Shown one piece after another: positions 38,768 to 48,281 of a DNA stretch of 64,000 nucleotides. The notes under the pieces are model-generated. The model saw only the letters and a list, made by a program, of their open reading frames with translations, did not search any database and had not been told where the DNA came from. The stretch's first letter is position 1, and each line of letters begins with the position of its first letter. Made by a program: the position numbers and the translations under genes. The DNA is from Candidatus Methylumidiphilus alinenensis (GTDB taxonomy: Bacteria > Pseudomonadota > Gammaproteobacteria > Methylococcales > Methylococcaceae). The stretch is from NCBI GenBank assembly GCA_003242955.1, contig QJPH01000314.1, positions 1-64,000 on the forward strand, given 5' to 3'.

Positions 38768-41203
38768 TTAATAAGGCCAGCGCCAATTGACAATCTCCGG
38801 CATGTCAATGCCGTGCTCGTAGGCATAATGACGGCATGCTATTTGCTTATTCCTGAACTTCTCCTTGGCATGGGCACCGGCGACATGCAAACTAGGCACC
38901 CGGTCGATCACGTCGATTGCCAGGCTGAAACGGTCAATCTGGTTTTGGATGGCCAACTCCAGTGGCGTATTGATGTTGCCCTTTTCCTTGTAGCCTCGCA
39001 CATGCAAGTTGGCGTGGTTGGTTCGGCGGTAAGCTAGGCGGTGGATCAGCCAAGGGTAGCCATGGAAGTTGAAGATGATTGGCTTGTCCACAGTAAACAA
39101 GCTATCAAAATCCCGATTGCTAAGCCCATGCGGATGTTCATGCTCGGGTTGCAGCTTGAACAGGTCAACCACATTGATGAAGCGGAGCTTCAGTTCCGGG
39201 AATTCCTCCCGCAACATGGCTGTGGCCGCCAAGGCCTCCTTAGTGGGGATGTCGCCGCAGCCGACCATGACAGCGTCAGGTTCGGTGCCTTGGTCATTGC
39301 TGGCCCAATCCCAGATTCCCAAACCCTTCGTGCAATGGATGACGGCGGACTCCATATCCATATATTGGGTGTGCATTTGCTTGTCGGATACGATGACGTT
39401 GACGTAGTTCTCGCTGCGTAGGCAGTGGTCGGCCACCGACAGCAAGCTATTGACATCAGGTGGGAGGTAAATCCGCGTGACCGCCGCACTTTTGTTGACC
39501 ACCACGTCGAGGAAGCCGGGATCCTGATGGGTGAAGCCGTTGTGGTCCTGCCGCCAAACCGTGGAGGTGATGAGCAGGTTGAGCGAGGCGATCTCCTCGC
39601 GCCAGCTTAGATTATTGCAGATTGACAGCCATTTTGCATGTTGGTTAAACATTGAGTCGATGACATGCACGAACGACTCGTAAGTCGAGAAAAAGCCGTG
39701 CCGACCGCTCAACAAATAGCCTTCTAGCATCCCTTCCATGGTGTGTTCGCTGAGCATTTCGATGACCCGCCCGTCGGTTGCCAGTTCTGTGCCGTCGCTG
39801 TCTTCAGGAAAGTACTCGGCTATCCAGAATTTCTTGCTTACCTCGTAAATCGCCCCGAGTTTGTTGGAAGTGTTCTCGTCAGGTCCGAATACGCGGAAAT
39901 TGCGCATATTGCCCTTCATGATGTCGCGCAAAAAACGCCCCAGCGGCGGGGTGTTTTCGGCATCAATTTGTCCGGGCTTTTCGATGGCAATGCCATAGTC
40001 GCGGAAATCCGGCATGCGCAGTGCTTTTTTCAGGCTCCCCCCGTTGGCGTGGGGGTTGCGGCCCATACGGTAGCTGCCGACAGGGGCAAGCGAGCGGATT
40101 TCGGCCACAGGCGCACCTGCATCGTCAAACAGTTCCTCTGGCTTGTAGCTACGCATCCAATCTTCCAACAGTTGCAAATGAGCGGGGTTCTTCTGCACAT
40201 CCGACACTGGCACTTGGTGCGACCTCCAGAAGCCCTCGACCTTGTGCCCATCGATTTCAGCAGGGGCACCCCAACCTTTGGGAGTGCGCAAGACGATCAT
40301 CGGCCAGCGTGGGCGCTTTGCGACGCCAGTTTCCCTAGCTTCCCGTTGAGCCTCTCTGATATCGGCAATGGCGCGGTCCAGCGTTGCAGCCATCGCTTGG
40401 TGCATGGTCTCATGATCCGAGCCTTCGACGAAGTAAGGGGTCCACCCGTAGCCTTGGAACAACTGCCCCAACTCTTCGTGGGAAATTCTCGCCAGAAGGG
40501 TCGGGTTGTTGATCTTGTAGCCGTTCAGGTTCAGGATCGGCAGCACCGCACCGTCGCGAATGGGGTTGAGGAACTTGCTGATGTGCCAAGAGGTTGCCAA
40601 CGGTCCGGTTTCTGCCTCGCCGTCGCCGACCACTGCTGCGACAATCAGATCAGGATTGTCGAACGCAGCCCCGCAGGCATGGGACAATACATAACCCAAT
40701 TCGCCCCCTTCATGGATGGAACCCGGCGTTTCCGGTGTGCAATGGCTACCGATGCCGCCGGGAAAGGAGAATTGCTTGAAAAACGCCAGCAAGCCTTCCT
40801 CGTCCAGGCTTTTTTCGGGGTAGACTTCCGAATAGGACCCTTCCAAATAAACGGGTGCCAATACGCCCGGTGCGCCATGCCCAGGGCCAGCCATGAAAAT
40901 CATGTCGATATCTTGCGCCTTAATGACCCGGTTCAAATGGGTGTAGGCAAACGATAATGCAGGACTGGCACCCCAGTGGCCCAACAGGCGGTTCTTGATA
41001 TGCTCGGGTTTTAACGGTTCCTTCAGCAGCGCATTGTCGCGCAGGTAAATCATGCCCAAGGCCAGATAATTGCACGCATTCCAAAAGGCATCAGTCTTGC
41101 GCACCTCCTCCGCACTGAGCGGCGCACCATTGACTGTAGAGCGTGCTTCACCAAATGCGCTCAATTTGTTTCCTACAAGTGTTTTTTCCGATACTGTTGT
41201 CAT
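38768..41203 (-). CDS. xfp: Phosphoketolase (xylulose-5-P/fructose-6-P)
   Basis: [95 protein letters not shown]. Confidence 0.97.
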   Translation of the reverse strand: MTTVSEKTLVGNKLSAFGEARSTVNGAPLSAEEVRKTDAFWNACNYLALGMIYLRDNALLKEPLKPEHIKNRLLGHWGASPALSFAYTHLNRVIKAQDIDMIFMAGPGHGAPGVLAPVYLEGSYSEVYPEKSLDEEGLLAFFKQFSFPGGIGSHCTPETPGSIHEGGELGYVLSHACGAAFDNPDLIVAAVVGDGEAETGPLATSWHISKFLNPIRDGAVLPILNLNGYKINNPTLLARISHEELGQLFQGYGWTPYFVEGSDHETMHQAMAATLDRAIADIREAQREARETGVAKRPRWPMIVLRTPKGWGAPAEIDGHKVEGFWRSHQVPVSDVQKNPAHLQLLEDWMRSYKPEELFDDAGAPVAEIRSLAPVGSYRMGRNPHANGGSLKKALRMPDFRDYGIAIEKPGQIDAENTPPLGRFLRDIMKGNMRNFRVFGPDENTSNKLGAIYEVSKKFWIAEYFPEDSDGTELATDGRVIEMLSEHTMEGMLEGYLLSGRHGFFSTYESFVHVIDSMFNQHAKWLSICNNLSWREEIASLNLLITSTVWRQDHNGFTHQDPGFLDVVVNKSAAVTRIYLPPDVNSLLSVADHCLRSENYVNVIVSDKQMHTQYMDMESAVIHCTKGLGIWDWASNDQGTEPDAVMVGCGDIPTKEALAATAMLREEFPELKLRFINVVDLFKLQPEHEHPHGLSNRDFDSLFTVDKPIIFNFHGYPWLIHRLAYRRTNHANLHVRGYKEKGNINTPLELAIQNQIDRFSLAIDVIDRVPSLHVAGAHAKEKFRNKQIACRHYAYEHGIDMPEIVNWRWPY

Positions 41204-41314
41204 AAATAACGTTCTCCAGTAGATTAAACAATGTAAATCTAATTATTTTACCTCCTATTGATACCACGTTATGATTGCAATATTATTAATTTGTAATTTC
41301 AATTAGGACTCTTC

Positions 41315-41755
41315 ATGTTTTTGATATCAAAGTTTACCTCCTTGCTTTTAGTTATTTTCTTGGTCTCTTGCGCGAGTTTACAGCAACAGCAATCTACACC
41401 TAGTCTGCTGGACACGGAGTGGCTTCTGGAAGATTTGGGTGGCAAGGGTGTGCTGGACCGAATCCAGGCGACACTGGCCTTTCCTGCCCCTAATAAAGCC
41501 GCTGGAAATGGTTCCTGTAACCGGTTCTTTGGAGGGGTGGAAATTAAAGGCGAGACAATCAAATTCGACCAATTGGCTACGACCCTCATGGCCTGCCCTA
41601 GCGAAGCAATCTCAAATCAGGAATCAAATTATTTGCTAGCACTCCAGAAGGCTGAAAGGGTTGTCATTGATGGCCCATTTCTATTGATCTACGCGAAGGA
41701 ACTCGATAAGCCATTACGGTTTACTCGGATCAGCCATACAGGAAAGCCACAATAA
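41315..41755 (+). CDS. META-domain (HslJ-like) lipoprotein
   Basis: Lipobox FLVSCASLQ; LLDTEWLLEDLGG...ATLAFPAPNKAAGNGSCNRFFGGVEIKGETIKFDQLATTLMACP. Confidence 0.88.
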   Translation: MFLISKFTSLLLVIFLVSCASLQQQQSTPSLLDTEWLLEDLGGKGVLDRIQATLAFPAPNKAAGNGSCNRFFGGVEIKGETIKFDQLATTLMACPSEAISNQESNYLLALQKAERVVIDGPFLLIYAKELDKPLRFTRISHTGKPQ

Positions 41756-41921
41756 GGTGATTTCCAATAATGAATCCACCAAAACCGAAATGAATTGTCC
41801 ACGAAAATCACCAACAATTCCTCCACAAATCACCTTGCCAAGCTGGAGCTTGGCGTTCCTTCTGGGAGCGCCAAGCCCCAGCTTGGCCTTTGGATGGGAT
41901 GTTCTTTATTGGATATCACCT
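41755..41921. mobile_element. MITE-like element family B, copy 1 (167 bp)
   Basis: TIR aggtgatttccaataa / ttattggatatcacct; near-identical copies at 52479 and 58205. Confidence 0.85.
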
Positions 41922-42130
41922 AAGACGATATGCTAGGATTGGCACGGACAAGCCTAACAACAATTCTCAGTTTGGCTAGAACGCTGTCATTCCGGCCTGG
42001 ATGACGAGCTATTTTTCATGGCTTCGGCTCAAAATGAGAATTGCTGGAAACTTAACTACCTGCCCGGATTGGCGCGGAGTTTCGTGTATAATAAAGGGTT
42101 TGCAATTGATAGCAACCTTGCGCCGTCCTT

Positions 42131-43060
42131 GTGTCTAGCCTCACCCCCGTCATCGTTCAGGCAGAAAACCTAACGAAACATTACGGCAAGCAATGTGTCG
42201 TCAATAATATTTCCTTCCAGATCATCAAGGGGGAATTTTGCGGCATTCTCGGGCCTAACGGTGCCGGCAAAACCACGACATTGAAAATGCTGGTAGGCAA
42301 CACCCCCGCCAGCGCAGGCATGCTTAGCGTACTGGGTTTTCCCATTCCACAACAGGCCCGCGCCATGCGTAGCCGCATCGGTGTAGTGCCGCAGTCGGAT
42401 AACTTGGATCTAGACTTTACCGTAAAGGAAAACCTGCATGTTTATGGCCGTTATTTTGGCCTTAAACGCGCCGAAGTCGAACGACGCATTGCAGAACTCT
42501 TAGCATTCGTCGCGCTGGAGGAAAAAACCGACTCGTGCATCAAGCAGTTGTCTGGGGGCATGAAGCGCAGGCTTTCCATCGCCCGTGCGTTGATTAACCG
42601 GCCAGAATTGTTGATTCTTGACGAACCCACTACCGGGCTGGACCCGCAAATACGCCAGAACATTTGGCAATTGCTCCGCCAGTTACAGAAAGACGGCCTC
42701 ACCATTATTCTTACCACCCATTACATGGATGAAGCGGAACGGCTGTGTGGACGTATTATTCTGATGGATCGTGGACGCATACTTGCCGACAGCACCCCGG
42801 AAGAACTGGTGCGCGAACGAATAGAACCCCATGTGCTCGAAGTGTTCGGCACTGGCGTTTCTGCCTGGAAGAATGCCAACCCGTTGACCGGGCCTATCCG
42901 CTGCGAACAAGTGGGGGAAACCTGTTTTTATTACGGCGCGGATTTATCGGAGTTGGTCCAAACCTTGGACGGTTGGCCTGGCCTTCGCTACGGTTACCGG
43001 CCAGCCAATCTGGAGGATGTGTTCCTCAAATTGACAGGCCGGGAGTTGCGGGATGCCTAA
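42131..43060 (+). CDS. ABC transporter ATP-binding protein (NodI-like); GTG start
   Basis: GILGPNGAGKTTTLKMLVGNTPASAG, LSGGMKRRLSIARALINRPELLILDEPTTGLDPQIRQNIW. Confidence 0.95.
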   Translation: MSSLTPVIVQAENLTKHYGKQCVVNNISFQIIKGEFCGILGPNGAGKTTTLKMLVGNTPASAGMLSVLGFPIPQQARAMRSRIGVVPQSDNLDLDFTVKENLHVYGRYFGLKRAEVERRIAELLAFVALEEKTDSCIKQLSGGMKRRLSIARALINRPELLILDEPTTGLDPQIRQNIWQLLRQLQKDGLTIILTTHYMDEAERLCGRIILMDRGRILADSTPEELVRERIEPHVLEVFGTGVSAWKNANPLTGPIRCEQVGETCFYYGADLSELVQTLDGWPGLRYGYRPANLEDVFLKLTGRELRDA

Positions 43061-43817
43061 GTTTCCGCTTCGTTGGCTGGCTGTATGGAGCCGTAATGCA
43101 TTGGCTTGGCGCAAGTCTATCAAGACGGCGTTGTTGGGTGGCCTTGCCGAACCCTTGTTCAATTTGTTCGCATTGGGCTATGGCCTAGGCAGCTTTATCG
43201 GCAGGGTGGATGGCATTTCTTATGTCGCCTTCCTGACTGCCGGTATGATTTCAGTCAGCGCAATGAACGCCGCAACCTTCGAAGGGCTGTATCTGGCCTA
43301 CACCCGAATGGCCGTGGCAAATACCTGGGACGGTATGATGGCCAGCCCCTTGAACGTCTCCGATGTGGTGATGGGCGAACTGCTGTGGATGGCCACCAAA
43401 AGCCTGATTAGCTCAAGCCTGATTTTGCTGGTGGCTTCAAGCTTCGGACTGATCGCCAGTTGGCAGGTGTTATGGGTGTTGCCGGTCGCCTTCCTATCCG
43501 GTTTATGCTTCGGCAGCATGGCATTGGTGGTAACCTCCTACGCGCAAGGTTACGATTTTTTCGTATATTACATTTCCTTAGGGGTGACGCCGATGATTAT
43601 GCTCGGCGGCGTTTTCTTCCCGACCGCCGCCCTGCCCGATATTGTCCGCCAAAGCAGCGGCTGCCTGCCCTTATACCATGTGGTGGAGTTGGTGCGTCCC
43701 TTGGTTGCCGGCCGCTTCGATTGGCCTTTGTTGCCTCACCTCCTAGTTCCACTGGCCTACGCACTGGTTTCGACCTTGTTTGCGATTTGGCGGTTTAAGC
43801 GGAGGTTGTTGCGCTAA
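43053..43817 (+). CDS. ABC transporter permease (NodJ-like)
   Basis: GLAEPLFNLFALGYGLGSFIGRVDGISYVAFLTAGMISVSAMNAATFEGLY; overlaps preceding ATPase. Confidence 0.92.
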   Translation: MPKFPLRWLAVWSRNALAWRKSIKTALLGGLAEPLFNLFALGYGLGSFIGRVDGISYVAFLTAGMISVSAMNAATFEGLYLAYTRMAVANTWDGMMASPLNVSDVVMGELLWMATKSLISSSLILLVASSFGLIASWQVLWVLPVAFLSGLCFGSMALVVTSYAQGYDFFVYYISLGVTPMIMLGGVFFPTAALPDIVRQSSGCLPLYHVVELVRPLVAGRFDWPLLPHLLVPLAYALVSTLFAIWRFKRRLLR

Positions 43818-43823
43818 TTTCGC

Positions 43824-44717
43824 TTATGACCCAGTCAGCCGGAATTCAGCTTCCCGGTACTTGGCGGCGGTCTTCGCCAGTACCTCCGGGGGAAGCCTTG
43901 GACCCGGAGGGGTTTTTTCCCAATCCAGTGTTTCCAGATAGTCGCGGACGATTTGCTTGTCGAAGCTTGGTGGGCTTATGCCTACCCGGTATTCGTCCAC
44001 CGGCCAGAAACGTGAGGAATCAGGAGTCAAGACCTCGTCAATAAGGTATAATTGGCCTTTGGCATCAAGGCCAAACTCAAACTTGGTGTCGGCGATGATG
44101 ATGCCCCGCTCCAAGGCGAAGTCCGCCGCTTCACGGTAAATGTGCAGGCTGGCATCACGGACTTGTTCGGCCAACGCCTGTCCGAGCAACCCGACCGCCT
44201 TGGCAAAGTCTATGTTCTCGTCGTGGGCGCCCTGTTCCGCCTTGGTGGAAGGAGTGAATACCGGTTCCGGCAATTTTTGCGCCATTTGCAGACCCTCGGG
44301 CAGCGAAATTCCGCACACTGCCCCAATCTTTTGGTAATCTTTCCAACCTGAACCGGTCAAATAACCGCGTACCACTGCTTCCACCGGCAGTGGGCGCAGT
44401 TTTCTCACTACCATGGCCCTGCCATCCAGCAGTGCGCATTCCTCGGTATTATTGACAACGTCCTCCAGTTTAAGGCCGGATAAATGATTGGGAATGATAT
44501 GCTGCATTCTGTCGAACCAGAAATTGGAGACGGCAGTGAGTACACGGCCTTTGCCGGGAATGGGGTCGGGCAGGATGACATCAAAGGCGGAAAGCCGGTC
44601 AGTAGTGACGATGAGCATGTGCTCGTCGTCAATGTTGTAAATATCGCGCACCTTGCCACGCGCTTTCAAAGAAAGGCTGGTCAAGGCGGTTTCGTACAAA
44701 GTTATTGGAGGTTTCAT
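43824..44717 (-). CDS. purC: Phosphoribosylaminoimidazolesuccinocarboxamide synthase
   Basis: [52 protein letters not shown]; start reassigned from 44783 to [10 protein letters not shown]. Confidence 0.95.
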   Translation of the reverse strand: MKPPITLYETALTSLSLKARGKVRDIYNIDDEHMLIVTTDRLSAFDVILPDPIPGKGRVLTAVSNFWFDRMQHIIPNHLSGLKLEDVVNNTEECALLDGRAMVVRKLRPLPVEAVVRGYLTGSGWKDYQKIGAVCGISLPEGLQMAQKLPEPVFTPSTKAEQGAHDENIDFAKAVGLLGQALAEQVRDASLHIYREAADFALERGIIIADTKFEFGLDAKGQLYLIDEVLTPDSSRFWPVDEYRVGISPPSFDKQIVRDYLETLDWEKTPPGPRLPPEVLAKTAAKYREAEFRLTGS

Positions 44718-44810
44718 GTTTTGTTTCGTGGGCTGTTTAAATGAAATGCGGGTTATGATGTAGTTTGTCATGCATGTTGGCAAGAGAGAATTAGATCAGC
44801 GACTGTTTCC

Positions 44811-45629
44811 ATGAGTTGGCTCGGGAAGTTTATCGGCGGAACGTTTGGATTCCTAATGGGTGGCCCTATGGGCGCACTGTTTGGAGCGGCTGTTGGGCAT
44901 CAATTTGACCAAGGTGAGGGTCAAGGTCCGTTTCAAGCAGAGGTCGGTTCAGTAGAACAATACAAAGCCCAGATGGCTTTCTTCACTGCTGTATTCTCGG
45001 TCATGGGACATATCGCCAAGGCTGACGGGCGGGTGAACGAAGCGGAGATAGAGTTTACCCGCAAAGCCATGACACGAATGCAATTAAACGAAGATATGCG
45101 AAAAACAGCCATGCGGTTGTTCAACGAGGGCAAGCGTGTCGATTTTCCATTAGATGACGTGTTGCGGCAGTTTCGCTCCGAGTGTCAAAACCGGTTCAAC
45201 TTGCTGCGTTATTTTGTCGAGCTTCAGCTTGAACTTGCTTTGTCGGATAGTGTACTCCATGCTGCCGAAGAAAGGCTTTTGTCTCATATCTGCGAACGGC
45301 TACATTTTTCCCGCTTTGAGCTTCATGCCTTGAAAACCATGTTCGAGGCCCAATTTAGACTAGGGGGGTGGCAGCAGCAGCAAAATTATGGGAGAGTGCA
45401 GTCCGGGCGCAGGGAACCCTCCTTGGCAGATTCCTACGTTGTATTGGGATTGGACCCTTCGGCAAGCGACCAGGATATCCGCCGCGCTTACCGTCGGCTT
45501 CTGAGCCGCCACCATCCCGACAAGTTGGCAGCGCTAGGGGCGAATGAGGAAAAAGTCCGGCTTGCCAACGAGAAGACCCATGAGATTCGACAAGCCTGGG
45601 ATATCATACGCAAAGTCCGCAATCTATGA
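44811..45629 (+). CDS. djlA: DjlA-like co-chaperone (TerB-like and J domain)
   Basis: WLGKFIGGTFGFLMGGPMGALFGAAVGHQFDQG; IAKADGRVNEAEI; C-terminal YVVLGLDPSASDQDIRRAYRRLLSRHHPDKL. Confidence 0.92.
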   Translation: MSWLGKFIGGTFGFLMGGPMGALFGAAVGHQFDQGEGQGPFQAEVGSVEQYKAQMAFFTAVFSVMGHIAKADGRVNEAEIEFTRKAMTRMQLNEDMRKTAMRLFNEGKRVDFPLDDVLRQFRSECQNRFNLLRYFVELQLELALSDSVLHAAEERLLSHICERLHFSRFELHALKTMFEAQFRLGGWQQQQNYGRVQSGRREPSLADSYVVLGLDPSASDQDIRRAYRRLLSRHHPDKLAALGANEEKVRLANEKTHEIRQAWDIIRKVRNL

Positions 45630-45648
45630 ATTTTTGAGGAAAAACTGA

Positions 45649-46131
45649 ATGCCTTCATTCGACATTGTTTCAGAAGTCAACTTGCATGAAGCCGCCAACG
45701 CAGTGGATCAAGCCAGTCGCGAGGTGAATACACGTTTTGACTTTAAGGGTTCGGGGGCAAAGTACGAACTGACTGAATCCGTGATTACTTTAACCGCTGA
45801 AAACGACTTCCAGCTACAGCAAATGATGGATATCCTCCATCTGAAACTTGCCAAACGCGATGTTGATATCGCAAGCCTCAAAGCCGACGATCCGCAGATT
45901 AGCGGCAGACAGGCTAAACAGACGGTCACGCTAATTCAAGGTATAGACACCACTTTGGCTAGAAAAGTTGTTAAACTCATCAAAGACAACAAAATGAAAG
46001 TGCAGGCTGCAATAAATGGCGACAAAATAAGGGTGAGCGGCAAGAAACGGGACGATTTGCAGGAATGCATGTCCATGTTGCGCACAGGAGAATTTGAACA
46101 GCCGTTGCAGTTCAATAATTTCAGGGATTAG
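45649..46131 (+). CDS. yajQ: YajQ family protein
   Basis: MPSFDIVSEVNLHEAANAVDQASREVNTRFDFKGSGAKYEL. Confidence 0.97.
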   Translation: MPSFDIVSEVNLHEAANAVDQASREVNTRFDFKGSGAKYELTESVITLTAENDFQLQQMMDILHLKLAKRDVDIASLKADDPQISGRQAKQTVTLIQGIDTTLARKVVKLIKDNKMKVQAAINGDKIRVSGKKRDDLQECMSMLRTGEFEQPLQFNNFRD

Positions 46132-46264
46132 ACTTTATGTGACCACGTTTTATTGGATTACGCTCGCCAAGCGGTTTCATCTGGGCTACAGCGGGATTCA
46201 ACGGCACGGAACGTTACATCAGTTACAGCGTTATATATATATTAATTGCTTAATGTACATCCAT

Positions 46265-46325
46265 GTCGGCAAAGGGTTGCCGACCTACTGCGTGAAGGGC
46301 CGTAGGGCGGCAACCCTTTGCCGCC
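46265..46325. repeat. Inverted repeat of rearranged ggcaaagggttgccg motifs
   Basis: gtcggcaaagggttgccgacctac ... gtagggcggcaaccctttgccgcc. Confidence 0.8.
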
Positions 46326-46400
46326 AACGATAAACAAAGTAATCAATCGACATTAAAAACGCTGTATTTGAAAAAATATTTAATATAAATAGAGATATCA

Positions 46401-47549
46401 ATGACATTTAGTAAATCAAAATTGACACGCATAGGCGTTTTTTATGATGGTAATTATTTCTTTCATGTCAGCAATTACTACCAATACCAACATGAGCGGA
46501 AGGCCAGAATTAGTATTGATGGGTTGCATGAATTCATCAGGCATCAAGTAGCCGAGGCCGAAGGGGAAGATGTAAAATACTGCCAAATCGTCGATGCGCA
46601 TTATTTCCGAGGGCGACCTCGCGCACAAGAGGCAGAAGCTCGGGGCTTGTTACTTCGCGAACGCCAATTCGATGACATACTGATGCGGGAAGGTGTTATC
46701 ACCCATTATTTGCCTTTGGGACCGGATGGCGAGAAAGGCATTGATGTGTGGCTTGCCTTGGAAACATATGAACTGGCTATTTACAAGCGTTTCGACGTTA
46801 TCGTATTAATTGCCTGCGACGGAGACTTCCTGCCACTGGTACGAAAACTAAACGCACTCGGTGCAAGGGTAATGTTGCTTGGATGGGGGTTTTCGTATAT
46901 CGACCAAAGCGGGAAGGATAGGGAGACGCGGACTGCCCAAGTACTTCTGGAAGAGGTCACATACCCGGTATTGATGCACCATATCATTGATGACCGCTCA
47001 CGCAAGGGGGATCAAAGGATCGATCAATTATTTGTGCCGCACAAGGAAACTGGCTCTTACCAAAAGCCGATGGAAATGAAAAAATCCCAGGCCCTGGTCG
47101 CGCCAGCTTTGTCTGCCGGTCCGTCTAATGGCATGGCACCAATCAATGTCAGGACAACAGTAGATGCCCAGACTGTGGCTGAAGCCCCTGCCGCAGCCGA
47201 TATTACAGCTACAGCCGATACTTTGGCTAGAGACGATGGACCGCCCTCGTCCGATTCAGAAGCCAGCCCCGGTAATTTATCCACAGCCAATGGCCCGACA
47301 TCAACCCTCAGTATTACGCCTACTCTGACTGGCACTCTATCAAATGGTGTTTTGGTGGGGAAAATTCAGGCTTTGCGGGAAGGATTTGGCTTTATTACCC
47401 CTAACGACGGAAGTGGAAACCTTTTCTTTTTCCATGCTTCAGTATTAAATGCGGACTTCAACGAACTGCGCGTGGGCGACGAAGTGACCTACAAAATCGG
47501 CAATAACGACAAAGGGATTTGCGCGGTGGATGTTGAGATTATGGTCTAG
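46401..47549 (+). CDS. NYN-domain (LabA-like) protein fused to a cold-shock domain
   Basis: N-terminus RIGVFYDGNYFFHVSNYY...DVIVLIACDGDFLPLVRKLNALGARVMLLGW; C-terminus VGKIQALREGFGFITPNDGSGNLFFFHASVL. Confidence 0.85.
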   Translation: MTFSKSKLTRIGVFYDGNYFFHVSNYYQYQHERKARISIDGLHEFIRHQVAEAEGEDVKYCQIVDAHYFRGRPRAQEAEARGLLLRERQFDDILMREGVITHYLPLGPDGEKGIDVWLALETYELAIYKRFDVIVLIACDGDFLPLVRKLNALGARVMLLGWGFSYIDQSGKDRETRTAQVLLEEVTYPVLMHHIIDDRSRKGDQRIDQLFVPHKETGSYQKPMEMKKSQALVAPALSAGPSNGMAPINVRTTVDAQTVAEAPAAADITATADTLARDDGPPSSDSEASPGNLSTANGPTSTLSITPTLTGTLSNGVLVGKIQALREGFGFITPNDGSGNLFFFHASVLNADFNELRVGDEVTYKIGNNDKGICAVDVEIMV

Positions 47550-47728
47550 TACCGCGTTTTCAATAGCAAATTTTTGCTCGTTCCCAAGCTCCTGCTTGGG
47601 AATAGGGTTTTTGAAGCTCCCGCTTCTCTAAGAACAGCCAAGCTGGAGTTTGCAAGAAAAGAGTTCCCAAGCCGGAAAAGTCGTCGTTTCGGCAGGGATG
47701 CCGAAATCCAGGCAATGGACGGTAACTA

Positions 47729-47892
47729 AGTAGGTGACCATATATTTTTTAACTTTTTGGCTGGCAGGTAGTTGAGCCGTTCGTGGTGAGCTTGTCGAAC
47801 CATGAACGGTTTAACCGACCATCCTTCGACAGGCTCAGGACGAACGGTTAAGCCTTATTTCCTAGTTGTTAAAAAACTTATGAACATCTACT
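47729..47892. mobile_element. MITE-like element with TA target duplication, TIR agtag(g/a)tg...ttttttaac
   Basis: Left agtaggtgaccatatattttttaac, right rc agtagatgttcataagttttttaac; TA at 47727-47728 and 47893-47894; uninterrupted site seen at ggtaactagccg near 30540. Confidence 0.8.
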
Positions 47893-48067
47893 TAGTCGGT
47901 TGTGCAAATGCTTGATTCAGGTAACATGCCATCCTGTAGCTTCATGTTCGCGGTTTCTGGGGCATCTGTCGTGGCCCCGGTTTTGCCATCCTTGGACGCT
48001 GGATTTCGGCATCCCTGCCGAAATGACGGGACTCCAATACTTGTGTATAAGGATGAGAGCCGGAGCT

Positions 48068-48213
48068 TCACTGCCTTTAAGTTAAGCCGTCATACCGGCA
48101 TGGATTGCCGGTATCCAGAACACAGGGAGGTGAATCTAGCCCGCCATCCATGGCCTTTGGGTTCCGGCATTCCCTGCCGGAACGACGGGTTTTTCCTTAA
48201 CTTAATGGCAGTG
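48068..48213. mobile_element. MITE-like element, TIR tcactgcctttaagttaag, 10-bp TSD
   Basis: agccggagct at 48058-48067 and 48214-48223 flank tcactgcctttaagttaag ... cttaacttaatggcagtg. Confidence 0.85.
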
Positions 48214-48281
48214 AGCCGGAGCTTGGGAACCAGCCTGACTTCTTTCGGGAAGTTGTTTTTGACCAAATCCTAACCATAAAG

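Larger units (their letters stand above)
47640..48240. repeat. Composite E-type repeat region carrying two nested MITE-like insertions
   Basis: cgtcgtttcggcagggatgccgaaatccaggcaatggacggtaac...tgtgcaaatgcttgattcagg...ggatttcggcatccctgccgaaatgacggg. Confidence 0.85.

Noticed and set aside
39743-40957. 404-aa plus-strand ORF
   Set aside because: Shadow ORF antisense to phosphoketolase, no recognisable domain
47566-48240. Hidden transposase or ncRNA gene in the long intergenic region
   Set aside because: Fully accounted for by composite repeat plus two nested MITE-like insertions; no ORF of adequate length
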